A stretch of 8,687 nucleotides of DNA from Pseudomonadota bacterium (GTDB lineage Bacteria > Pseudomonadota > Gammaproteobacteria > Xanthomonadales > Xanthomonadaceae). The notes beneath the pieces were generated by a model. That model was not told the DNA's origin, ran no database searches, and saw nothing but the letters and a program-made list of their open reading frames with translations. Shown here in pieces: positions 1 through 5,698 of the stretch. The translations under genes and the position numbers were made by a program. The stretch spans positions 1 through 8,687 of the forward strand of contig JAFAFD010000210.1 of assembly GCA_023423675.1 (NCBI GenBank), read 5' to 3'. Each line of letters opens with the position of its first letter. The first letter of the stretch is position 1.

Positions 1-1287
1 TCGCTGTTCACCCTGCCGGCCGGCGACGTCGGTTTCGCGCTGATCGCGCAGGGCCAGCGCGAGAAGTTCTTCAACCAGTCGGCCGATCCCAACGCGGGCG
101 TGCTGTTCCGCGGGCAGACCGCCGGCACCTCGGCGCAGGGCCAGCGTGACCTGTACGCGCTGGGCGCCGAACTGCAGGTGCCGATCATCGATACGTTCAG
201 CGCCAACCTGTCCGGTCGCTACGACAAGTACGCGCTGCAGGGCGGCGGTGGCAACGGCAAGGCCACCTGGAAGCTGGGCCTGGAATACCGGCCGATCGAA
301 TCGCTGCTGCTGCGCGGCAGCTACGCCACTGCGTTCCGCTCGCCGGACATGTTCTATCTGTTCTCGCGCGAAAGCAGTGGCTACACCACCAACACCGATC
401 TCTACCAATGCCGGCAGGCCGGGTACACCTCCGACAACTTCGACGAGTGCGACCAGTCCGGCCTCTCGGTGCTGTCCTCCAGCACCGGCAACCGCGACCT
501 GAAGGACATCACCGCGCGCACCTTCACCTATGGCGTGGTGTGGTCGACGCTGGACAACGCCTTGACCCTGTCGGTGGACTACAACTCGGTGGTCATCGAG
601 AACGAAGTGCGCATCCTCGGCACCGACAGCATCCTCGATACCGAGGCCAACTGCCGCCTGGGCGTCTCGGAAAACGGGCAGACCCAGTTCGACATCAACT
701 CGCCCACCTGCCAGCAGGTGCTGGGCCAGGTGCAGCGCAAGCCGGCCACCGATCCGCTCAACCCCAACGGCGTGGACAAGGTGTTCTCGTACCCGATCAA
801 CATCGCCAGCCAGCGCCAGAACGGCGTGCAGGCGGCGCTGGACTACCGCTGGGGCACGCAGTCGGTGGGTGATTTCGCGGTCAATGCCGGCTACTACCGG
901 CCGCTCAAGCACACCACCCAGGACAAGGAAGGCGACCCGGTCTACGACCAGCTGTGCTGCGCCAATTCCAACGAGCTGCAGTACCGCGCCACGCTGGGCG
1001 TGAACTGGAAGCGCGGTCCGTTCACCGCCAGCGCGTTCGGCATACGCAACGCCCCCACCTGGGACAGCCGCGGCGAGCAGCGCAACATCGGCCCCTGGAC
1101 CACCTGGAACGCCACGGTCGGCTACCGCATCAACGACCTGGCCAGCCTGCTGCTGACGGTCAACAACCTGACCGACGAGATGCCGCCGATCGACCGCAGC
1201 ACCGGTAACTGGCCGTACTACGACCAGGGCGTCTACAACGCCTTCGGCCGTTCGGCCTTCCTGGAACTGTCGCTGGACTTCCAGTAG
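1..1287 (+). CDS. TonB-dependent receptor, C-terminal beta-barrel part (5' partial)
   Basis: This is the C-terminal ~428 residues of an outer-membrane TonB-dependent receptor. The reading frame is open from base 1, so the signal peptide, TonB box and plug lie upstream of the window. GTG at 100 is only an internal codon. The visible part is a chain of alternating polar/aromatic barrel strands. It contains the family-typical stretch GSYATAFRSPDMFYLFS and, near the end, LLLTVNNLTDEMPP followed by a final strand. The protein ends ...LSLDFQ, so the usual C-terminal Phe is penultimate. Cysteines cluster in presumed extracellular loops: YQCRQAG and DECDQ (about residues 137-152), ANCRLG and SPTCQQ (about 217-238), and a CC pair in DQLCCANS (about 319). 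These probably form loop disulfides. Family knowledge: such receptors import siderophores, vitamin B12, sugars or other ligands using TonB-ExbBD energy. The ligand here cannot be told. It is separated from the next operon by a hairpin and a promoter-like site. Confidence 0.93.
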   Translation, partial: SLFTLPAGDVGFALIAQGQREKFFNQSADPNAGVLFRGQTAGTSAQGQRDLYALGAELQVPIIDTFSANLSGRYDKYALQGGGGNGKATWKLGLEYRPIESLLLRGSYATAFRSPDMFYLFSRESSGYTTNTDLYQCRQAGYTSDNFDECDQSGLSVLSSSTGNRDLKDITARTFTYGVVWSTLDNALTLSVDYNSVVIENEVRILGTDSILDTEANCRLGVSENGQTQFDINSPTCQQVLGQVQRKPATDPLNPNGVDKVFSYPINIASQRQNGVQAALDYRWGTQSVGDFAVNAGYYRPLKHTTQDKEGDPVYDQLCCANSNELQYRATLGVNWKRGPFTASAFGIRNAPTWDSRGEQRNIGPWTTWNATVGYRINDLASLLLTVNNLTDEMPPIDRSTGNWPYYDQGVYNAFGRSAFLELSLDFQ

Positions 1288-1294
1288 GGCCGCT

Positions 1295-1320
1295 GGCCCC
1301 CGCGTACGCCCGGGGGCCTT
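1295..1320 (+). terminator. Putative transcription terminator hairpin after the TonB receptor
   Basis: An 8-bp perfect GC stem, GGCCCCCG (1295-1302) with CGGGGGCC (1311-1318), and an 8-nt loop begin 7 bp after the receptor stop codon. Only TT follows, so it lacks the T-tract of a classical intrinsic terminator. Short or missing T-tracts are common in high-GC genomes. Position and stem strength support the call, but termination itself is inferred. Confidence 0.5.
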
Positions 1321-1334
1321 GAACGGGCAGGGGG

Positions 1335-1366
1335 GGGGCGGCCGGACCGCCCCAAGGTGCTAGAAT
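1335..1366 (+). promoter_or_regulatory. Putative promoter of the zinc-finger/glycosyltransferase operon, with an inverted repeat over the -35/spacer
   Basis: TAGAAT at 1361-1366 preceded by TGC (1358-1360) makes an extended -10 (TGnTAGAAT). No good -35 hexamer lies at the right distance. An inverted repeat occupies that place instead: GGGGCGG (1335-1341), loop CCGGA, CCGCCCC (1347-1353). A run of nine G (1330-1338) overlaps its left arm. Transcription would start near 1373, giving a leader of about 28 nt before the ATG at 1401. The inverted repeat could be an operator or simply GC-rich DNA. Confidence 0.45.
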
Positions 1367-1400
1367 CGCAGGCCTCGCAATCCGTTCATCGACACCCGCC

Positions 1401-1598
1401 ATGAGCCATACCGCCACCGCGCCCGCCAACGCCGAAAAGCGCTACACCGTGCACCGCAGCGACCTGCCGCTGAGCTGCCCGACCCCGGAAATGGCGCTGT
1501 GGAACTCGCATCCGCGCGTGTACCTGCCGATCGAAGATGAGCCCAATGGCGAGGCGAAGTGCCCGTACTGCGGTTCCACCTTCGTGCTGGCCGACTAA
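1401..1598 (+). CDS. CHCC-type zinc-finger domain protein (65 aa, NDUFS6-like family)
   Basis: This small protein matches the zf-CHCC family, related to the zinc-binding part of mitochondrial complex I subunit NDUFS6. The core is LSCPTPEMALWNSHPRVYLP followed by CPYCGSTFVL. The four probable zinc ligands are Cys26, His37, Cys54 and Cys57. The length of about 60-70 aa is normal for bacterial members. There is no signal peptide or membrane segment, so it is probably cytoplasmic. It is the first gene of a same-strand cluster, ending 12 bp before the glycosyltransferase start, so co-transcription is likely. Its start has no convincing Shine-Dalgarno (ACACCCGCC before ATG). The extended -10 lies about 35 bp upstream. 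The bacterial function is not well defined. A link to LPS synthesis here rests on position only. Confidence 0.88.
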   Translation: MSHTATAPANAEKRYTVHRSDLPLSCPTPEMALWNSHPRVYLPIEDEPNGEAKCPYCGSTFVLAD

Positions 1599-1610
1599 GC
1601 AGGCACCTCG

Positions 1611-2726
1611 ATGCGCCGACTGACCGTGGTGCAGTTGCTGCCGGCGCTGCACTCCGGTGGCGTCGAGCGCTCGACCCTGGAAATCGCTGCGGCCCTGGTC
1701 GCCGCCGGCCATCGCGCGCTGGTGGTGTCTGCCGGTGGCCGCTTGGTGAAGCCGCTGCTGGACAGCGGTGCCGAGCACCTCACCCTTGATATCGGCCGCA
1801 AATCGCTGCTGACCCTGCGCCACCTGCCCACCCTGCGGCGGTTGTTCGCCGAGGTCGGCGCGGACATCGTGCATGCACGCTCGCGCTTGCCGGCGTGGCT
1901 GGGCCTGTACGCGATCCGGGCGATGCCGGTCGCGCAGCGCCCGCACTGGGTGACCACCGTGCATGGCCTGAACTCGCCCAGCCGCTACAGCGCGGTGATG
2001 ACCAGCGGTGAGCGCGTCATCTGCGTATCCAACACCGTGCGCGACTACGTGCGCCAGCACTACCCGACGGTGCCCGAACAGCGCCTGCAGGTCATTCCGC
2101 GTGGCGTCGATGTCAGCCACTTCCCGCGCGTGGCCCGTGCCGACCGCCGGCCACGGCTGGCGCTGGCCGCCGATCACCCGTGGCTGGCCCAGGTCGACGG
2201 CCCGCTGCTGCTGCTGCCGGGCCGTGGCACCCGCTTGAAGGGTCATGCGCACGCACTGCAGCTGCTGGCCGACGTGCGCGCTGCCGGCGTGCCGGCACAG
2301 CTGTGGATGCTGGGCACCGACGAGCCCGGCCGCGAAAGCTACGTGGCCGAGCTGCGCCGCCAGGCGGCCGCGCTGGGCGTGGCCGAGGCGGTGCAGATCA
2401 GCACCCCGACCGCGCGCATCGCCCAGGCCTATGCGGCCAGCGATCTGGTCCTGCAGCTGTCGGACAAGCCCGAGGCGTTCGGCCGTACCGTGGTCGAGGC
2501 GCTGTCGGTCGGCCGCCCGGTGCTGGGCTGGGACCATGGTGGCGTGGGCGAACTGCTGCAGCAGCTGCAGCCGGCCGGCGCCGTGCCGCTGGGCGATGCA
2601 CGGGCGCTGGGTGAACGTGCGCTGGCCCTGCTGGCGCAGCCGCCGTCCTTGCCGAGCCGTATCCCGTTTACCCTGCAGGCCATGCAGCGCGACACCCTCC
2701 GCCTCTATGCCGACCTTGCAGGCTGA
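1611..2726 (+). CDS. Glycosyltransferase family 4 (GT-B fold), probable LPS-core/envelope sugar transferase
   Basis: A 371-aa retaining GT-B glycosyltransferase. The N-terminal acceptor domain shows the GGVERSTLE loop (residues 16-24), then DIVHARSRLPAW (85-96) and TTVHGLNS (115-122). The linker carries VIPRGVD (161-167). The C-terminal nucleotide-sugar domain starts at LLLPGRGTRLKGH (200-212) and has the EX7E signature, Glu288 and Glu296 in KPEAFGRTVVEALSVGRPV, then GWDHGGVGE (306-314). There is no signal peptide or membrane helix, so it would act at the inner face of the cytoplasmic membrane with a nucleotide-sugar donor. It lies 12 bp after the zinc-finger gene, and its 3' end overlaps the O-antigen-ligase-like gene by 20 bp, implying translational coupling. 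That partnership and the nearby lipid A genes suggest LPS core or O-chain work. The actual donor and acceptor cannot be read from sequence. No strong Shine-Dalgarno is seen; AGGC at 1601 is the only purine cluster. Confidence 0.9.
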   Translation: MRRLTVVQLLPALHSGGVERSTLEIAAALVAAGHRALVVSAGGRLVKPLLDSGAEHLTLDIGRKSLLTLRHLPTLRRLFAEVGADIVHARSRLPAWLGLYAIRAMPVAQRPHWVTTVHGLNSPSRYSAVMTSGERVICVSNTVRDYVRQHYPTVPEQRLQVIPRGVDVSHFPRVARADRRPRLALAADHPWLAQVDGPLLLLPGRGTRLKGHAHALQLLADVRAAGVPAQLWMLGTDEPGRESYVAELRRQAAALGVAEAVQISTPTARIAQAYAASDLVLQLSDKPEAFGRTVVEALSVGRPVLGWDHGGVGELLQQLQPAGAVPLGDARALGERALALLAQPPSLPSRIPFTLQAMQRDTLRLYADLAG

Positions 2727-4038
2727 CGCCGCACCCATCGCGGGTGACGAGCGCGCCGGGCGCTGGGCGCCGTGGTGGGTGCTGGCCTACGTGGCCCTGT
2801 GGCCGTTGCCGGGCATCGCCGAAACCGTGCTCGGCCTCGGCGCGGTGTATGCCGCGGTGCGCATGATCATGCGCCGCCTGCAGCGCCGCCCGCATCTGCT
2901 CACGCCCGCCGCGTGGGCGCTGACCTCGATCCTGTTCCTCGGTTACTGGCTGCCGCAGGCGTTCTCCGCCTTCGATGCGATCGACCCGGCGGCGTCGTGG
3001 ACCAAGGCGGCCGCCGGCCTGCGCTACCTGCCCTTCATGTGGCTGGTGGCGATTGCCGTGGCCACCCCGCAGCGGCGCCGCCTGATCTTCGGTGGCTTGG
3101 CGCTGATCACCGCCCTGTGGACGCTGGATGCGCTGGTGCAGGCAGTGGCGGGCGCCAGCCCATGGTTCTGGTCGCTGCAGCAATTGAAACTCGCCGTCAG
3201 CGGCCATGCGCTGTGCCCGGCCGAGGAAATGGCCCTGGCCGACCGCCTCAGCGGTCCGCTGGGGCCGTGCAACCTCAAGTTCGGCCAGGTCCTGGCCAGT
3301 CTCTCGCCGTTCCTGCTGCTCCCCGCCGCACGCCGCTTCGGCACGCCGGGCTGGCTGCTCGCCGGTGCGGCGCTGGCCATCGTGCTGCTGCTGGCCGGTT
3401 CGCGCGCGTCGTGGATCACCTTCGCGGTGATCGTGGCCTACAGCGGCGTCCGCCAGCTTGGTTGGAAGCGGCTTGGCCTGCTGGCGGTGGTCGGCCTGCT
3501 GGCCGCGGCGGCACTGACCGCCAGCGTGCCGCAGCTGCGCGAGCGCGTGGCGCGCACCGCGATGGCCTGGGACGGCGGCACCGAGGGCGTCGACCAGGCG
3601 CTGTCCGGACGCGGGCGCATCTGGAGTGCGGCCGGTTGCATGATTGCCGGGCACCCGATCAACGGCGTGGGCGCACGCGGCTTCCGCGATGCGTATCCGC
3701 AGTGCGTCGATGACGATGGGCCCGCGGTGTGGGGCGCCGAACCGGCGCTGCACGCCCACCAGATCGTGCTGGAAATCCTCGCCGAAACCGGCGTGCTGGG
3801 CCTGCTGCTGTGGCTGGCTGCCGTCGCCCAGGCGTGGCGCGCCTGGCGTTTCGCACCGCCTGCGGCCCGTGACCGCGCGCGCCCGGCGATGCTGGCGCTG
3901 GCCGCCACCGTGTTCCCGTTCAATACCCACCTTGCGTTCTATTCAGCGTTCTGGGGCGGGGTGACGGTGTTGTTGGCGGCGTTGTTCGTCGGCACGTTGC
4001 TGGCCCGCGAACCGGACGACGCACTGAAAACGGTGTGA
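2707..4038 (+). CDS. O-antigen ligase / Wzy_C-superfamily membrane protein
   Basis: A 443-aa polytopic inner-membrane protein of the O-antigen ligase/polymerase (Wzy_C) superfamily. Hydrophobic segments run through residues about 24-52, 66-82, 104-118, 127-147, 192-206, 215-230, 234-245, 256-272, 358-377 and 395-433. The large periplasmic loop typical of the family lies at about 273-357. Family-like motifs are GSRASW (231-236), SGRGRIW (300-306), NGVGARGFRDAYPQC (319-333) and ALHAHQIVLEILAETGVLG (347-365). The arginine after the glycine-serine and the loop histidine are plausible counterparts of WaaL's essential Arg and His. The start is ATG 2707, inside the glycosyltransferase gene; no Shine-Dalgarno precedes it, so it is probably translated by coupling. 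An open frame extends back to 2245, but that stretch overlaps the glycosyltransferase and reads as a GC-rich shadow. Ligases, O-antigen polymerases and PglL-type oligosaccharyltransferases share this fold, so the exact activity is uncertain. A SMAG palindrome begins 7 bp after the stop. Confidence 0.85.
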   Translation: MPTLQADAAPIAGDERAGRWAPWWVLAYVALWPLPGIAETVLGLGAVYAAVRMIMRRLQRRPHLLTPAAWALTSILFLGYWLPQAFSAFDAIDPAASWTKAAAGLRYLPFMWLVAIAVATPQRRRLIFGGLALITALWTLDALVQAVAGASPWFWSLQQLKLAVSGHALCPAEEMALADRLSGPLGPCNLKFGQVLASLSPFLLLPAARRFGTPGWLLAGAALAIVLLLAGSRASWITFAVIVAYSGVRQLGWKRLGLLAVVGLLAAAALTASVPQLRERVARTAMAWDGGTEGVDQALSGRGRIWSAAGCMIAGHPINGVGARGFRDAYPQCVDDDGPAVWGAEPALHAHQIVLEILAETGVLGLLLWLAAVAQAWRAWRFAPPAARDRARPAMLALAATVFPFNTHLAFYSAFWGGVTVLLAALFVGTLLAREPDDALKTV

Positions 4039-4044
4039 TCGCGC

Positions 4045-4067
4045 ATCCACGCGTGGCGTGGATCTAC
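4045..4067 (-). repeat. SMAG-type REP palindrome, reverse orientation (copy 1)
   Basis: Read on the minus strand it starts GTAG, then has a perfect 8-bp stem ATCCACGC/GCGTGGAT around loop CAC, 23 bp in all. It is identical to the array units at 8558 and 8630. It lies 6 nt past the ligase-like gene's stop, so it could act as a transcript-end hairpin. Confidence 0.88.
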
Positions 4068-4074
4068 GGGAATC

Positions 4075-4097
4075 ATCCACGCGTGGCGTTGATCTGC
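4075..4097 (-). repeat. SMAG-type REP palindrome, degenerate reverse copy (copy 2)
   Basis: On the minus strand the head reads GCAG instead of GTAG, and the stem has one mismatch (ATCAACGC against GCGTGGAT), with loop CAC. It lies 30 bp from copy 1 in the same orientation. The altered head suggests it may no longer be a good transposase substrate. Confidence 0.75.
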
Positions 4098-4110
4098 CGC
4101 GGGCGTTGCA

Positions 4111-4133
4111 GTAGATCCACGCCATGCATGGAT
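4111..4133 (+). repeat. SMAG-type REP palindrome, direct orientation, upstream of the RAYT gene (copy 3)
   Basis: GTAG head, stem ATCCACGC/GCATGGAT with one C-A mismatch, loop CAT. It faces copy 2 tail-to-tail with a 13-bp gap. An in-frame ATG at 4124, which would lengthen the transposase by 27 residues, falls inside this repeat. This argues that it is not the true start. Confidence 0.85.
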
Positions 4134-4204
4134 GGAGCTTTTCCGACACCAATACGGGCAACCTCCCAATACCGGCACTCGCGTACCTATCGCACGCTGG
4201 CGCC

Positions 4205-4654
4205 ATGGCCAGCCCAAAACTCCGCTACGGTCGCCACTCCAGCACCGGCACCGTGTACTCCTTGACCACGATCACCATCGGCCGTGAAGCCTTCTTCGCC
4301 GATGCCGCCAACGTCGCGGTGCTGGTCGACGCACTGCGGTTCGTCGAGCGTGCCGGCGTGAGCTACAGCCTTGCCTGGGTGGTGATGCCCGATCACCTGC
4401 ATTGGCTGATGGAACTGCGGAAGGGAACACTCGCCGAATGCATGTCCCTGCTCAAATCCCGCAGCAGCCGCCTGCTGAACCAGCAGCTGGGCCGACGCGG
4501 CGCGCTATGGCAGCACGGGTACCACGATCACGCGGTGCGCAGCGACGAATCGCTGCATGAGATGGCGATGTACATCATGGCCAACCCGATCCGCGCCGGG
4601 TTGGCCTGCGAGGTGGGGGAGTACCCCTATGCGTGGTGCCGATGGCCGCTGTAG
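4205..4654 (+). CDS. rayT: REP-associated tyrosine transposase (RAYT, Y1/HUH family)
   Basis: A 149-aa single-strand-DNA endonuclease of the Y1 transposase family (IS200/IS605 TnpA relatives). The N-terminus RYGRHSSTGTVYSLTT is typical of RAYTs. The metal-binding HUH motif is His64-Leu65-His66 in MPDHLHWLMEL. The probable catalytic tyrosine is Tyr123 in MYIMANPIRAGL, and GEYPYAW closes the domain. All key residues are present, so it is probably active. Family knowledge: RAYTs bind and cut REP hairpins at a conserved tetranucleotide, here presumably GTAG. ATG 4205 is chosen because the conserved domain starts at once after it. The longer frame from ATG 4124 begins inside a repeat and adds 27 unconserved-looking residues. 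No clear Shine-Dalgarno precedes 4205. The stop codon TAG (4652-4654) is the TAG of the GTAG head of the next SMAG repeat. It lies between the ligase-like gene and the convergent acyltransferase gene. Confidence 0.9.
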   Translation: MASPKLRYGRHSSTGTVYSLTTITIGREAFFADAANVAVLVDALRFVERAGVSYSLAWVVMPDHLHWLMELRKGTLAECMSLLKSRSSRLLNQQLGRRGALWQHGYHDHAVRSDESLHEMAMYIMANPIRAGLACEVGEYPYAWCRWPL

Positions 4655-4673
4655 GTCCACGCCATGCGTGGAT
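4651..4673 (+). repeat. SMAG-type REP palindrome, direct, fused to the RAYT stop codon (copy 4)
   Basis: GTAG head at 4651-4654, stem GTCCACGC/GCGTGGAT (outer pair is a G-T wobble), loop CAT. The transposase reading frame ends CTG TAG, with the last G of CTG and the TAG forming the head. With copy 5 it makes a near-perfect 23-bp inverted repeat (22 of 23 matching) with a 28-bp spacer. Confidence 0.88.
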
Positions 4674-4701
4674 GGCGCGGTGACGAGCGCGGCCGGGCAT
4701 C

Positions 4702-4724
4702 ATCCACGCATGGCGTGGATCTAC
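4702..4724 (-). repeat. SMAG-type REP palindrome, reverse, fused to the acyltransferase stop codon (copy 5)
   Basis: On the minus strand: GTAG head (4724-4721), perfect stem ATCCACGC/GCGTGGAT, loop CAT. The minus-strand acyltransferase gene ends AAG TAG, and that G plus TAG is the GTAG head. Copies 4 and 5 sit between two convergent genes and could fold as a bidirectional terminator-like structure. Confidence 0.88.
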
Positions 4725-5638
4725 TTGTAGAAATCGCTTCTGCCACCGGGCTGGCGCTTGAACCGCCGATGGATCCACAGGTACTGGTCCGGGGCCTCGC
4801 GCACCATCTGTTCGATGGCCTGGTTGACCCGCGCGGTATCGGCTTCCACGTCTTCGCTGGGGAAGTTCTCCAGCGGCGCGCCGATCTTCAGGAAGTACTT
4901 CCCGCCTTCGCGGCGGTGGAAATAGGGGATCACCGCGCAGCCGGTCATCCGCGCCAGCTGGTGGGTGGCGGTGATGGTGGCGGCGGTGTGGCCGAAGAAC
5001 GGCACGAACACGGTGTCCTTGCCGCGCATGTCCTGGTCCGGCGCGTACCACAGGAAGCCGCCCTTCTTCAGGTGGCGCACGGTGGCACGGATGTCCTCGT
5101 TGGCGTACATCGCCTTGGCGTAGCGCAGCCGGCCGAACTTCACCGCCCACTCGTACACCGGGTTCTTGTGCTTGCGGTACATGCCCGACAGGTCGACGTG
5201 GTCGCACAGCAGGCGGCCGCACATCTCCAGGGTCATGAAGTGGCCCGACACCAGCAGCACGCCGCGGCCTTCGGCCTGCATCTGCTTGAGATGCTCCAGG
5301 CCCTCGATCTGTACCTGCGGGCGGATGCTGTCGATGCTGCCCCACCACGAACGCGCGCATTCGAAGATGCCCACGCCGAGGGCGTCGAAGCTGTCGCGCA
5401 CCAGGCGGTTGCGCCAGGCCTCGTCCTTCTCGGGGAAGCACAGCTTCAGGTTCACCTCGGCGGCACGGCGGCGGCTGCCGAGCAGGCGCCAGGTGATCCA
5501 GCCGACGCCGCGGCCGAGCGCGCGCTGCAGCATCCAGGGCAGCCGGGCGATGCCGAAGGCGGCGAACATGGCTGCGAACATCGGCCAGTTGCGGGGATCG
5601 GCCAAGGATGGGCGGACGGCGGTAGAGGCATCGGACAT
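4721..5638 (-). CDS. lpxL: Lipid A biosynthesis (Kdo-dependent) acyltransferase, LpxL/HtrB type
   Basis: A 305-aa member of the LpxL/LpxM lysophospholipid-acyltransferase-like family, which adds a secondary acyl chain to Kdo-lipid A from acyl-ACP at the inner membrane. The catalytic HX4E dyad is His133 and Glu138 in SGHFMTLEMC. Further family blocks are NLKLCFPE (63-70), MYRKHKNP (153-160), WYAPDQD (197-203), FVPFFGHTAATITATHQLAR (211-230) and QYLWIHRRFK (285-294). A hydrophobic stretch near residues 18-37 probably anchors it. Length is normal for the family. The start ATG 5638 lies 6 nt from an extended -10, so the transcript may be leaderless. The gene is divergent from waaA, whose product makes the Kdo-bearing substrate, so the pair form one pathway. 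The assignment to LpxL rather than LpxM or another paralogue is tentative. The stop codon lies within a SMAG repeat head. Confidence 0.92.
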   Translation of the reverse strand: MSDASTAVRPSLADPRNWPMFAAMFAAFGIARLPWMLQRALGRGVGWITWRLLGSRRRAAEVNLKLCFPEKDEAWRNRLVRDSFDALGVGIFECARSWWGSIDSIRPQVQIEGLEHLKQMQAEGRGVLLVSGHFMTLEMCGRLLCDHVDLSGMYRKHKNPVYEWAVKFGRLRYAKAMYANEDIRATVRHLKKGGFLWYAPDQDMRGKDTVFVPFFGHTAATITATHQLARMTGCAVIPYFHRREGGKYFLKIGAPLENFPSEDVEADTARVNQAIEQMVREAPDQYLWIHRRFKRQPGGRSDFYK

Positions 5639-5644
5639 GCGGCC

Positions 5645-5653
5645 ATTCTACCA
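5645..5653 (-). promoter_or_regulatory. Extended -10 promoter for the acyltransferase gene, probably leaderless
   Basis: On the minus strand the sequence TGGTAGAAT (5653-5645) is an extended -10 (TGnTAGAAT). It is followed by six bases (GGCCGC) and then the start ATG. A transcript starting at the normal distance would begin at or next to the A of ATG. There is no Shine-Dalgarno, and no good -35 is seen. Confidence 0.55.
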
Positions 5654-5686
5654 ACCCCGCCGCGTGTCTTTCCCGGGGGGCTCCCG

Positions 5687-5692
5687 TATCCT
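5687..5692 (+). promoter_or_regulatory. -10 element for waaA, probably leaderless
   Basis: TATCCT (5687-5692) is followed by six bases (TGCCCC) and then ATG of waaA at 5699. This is the same spacing as in the divergent promoter. No purine-rich ribosome-binding site lies before the ATG. The expected -35 area (about 5664-5670) shows only a weak match. Confidence 0.45.
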
Positions 5693-5698
5693 TGCCCC

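Larger units (their letters stand above)
4111..4673 (+). mobile_element. RAYT unit: transposase gene bracketed by two same-orientation SMAG hairpins
   Basis: The transposase gene lies between a direct SMAG copy at 4111-4133 and another at 4651-4673. Both have GTAG on the 5' side of the same strand. This resembles IS200/IS605 elements, where left- and right-end hairpins lie on the same strand and each is read with a short guide sequence. Whether this stretch moves as a unit is inference. No target duplication is expected for this enzyme class, and none is seen. Confidence 0.55.

Noticed and set aside
100..102. GTG at 100 as the start of the TonB receptor gene
   Set aside because: The frame is open and barrel-like back to base 1, and a 395-aa receptor would lack a signal peptide and plug.
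2245..2706. Upstream extension of the O-antigen-ligase-like frame
   Set aside because: It overlaps the glycosyltransferase coding region in another frame and reads as Cys/Arg/Ala-rich noise. The membrane protein begins sensibly at ATG 2707.
1386..2738. Minus-strand 450-codon open frame opposite the zinc-finger and glycosyltransferase genes
   Set aside because: Composition (Gln, Arg, His, Gly) is typical of antisense frames in high-GC DNA. It lies opposite well-recognised genes.
2668..3930. Minus-strand 420-codon open frame opposite the O-antigen-ligase-like gene
   Set aside because: Same antisense pattern, no domain recognised, and the plus strand has a clear membrane protein.
4124..4204. 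N-terminal extension of the transposase from ATG 4124
   Set aside because: The ATG is inside a SMAG repeat, the added residues show no RAYT features, and the conserved RYGRHS block follows ATG 4205 directly.
4664..5698. Upstream extension of the waaA frame (open to 4664)
   Set aside because: It is antisense to the acyltransferase gene. Recognisable WaaA sequence begins at ATG 5699.
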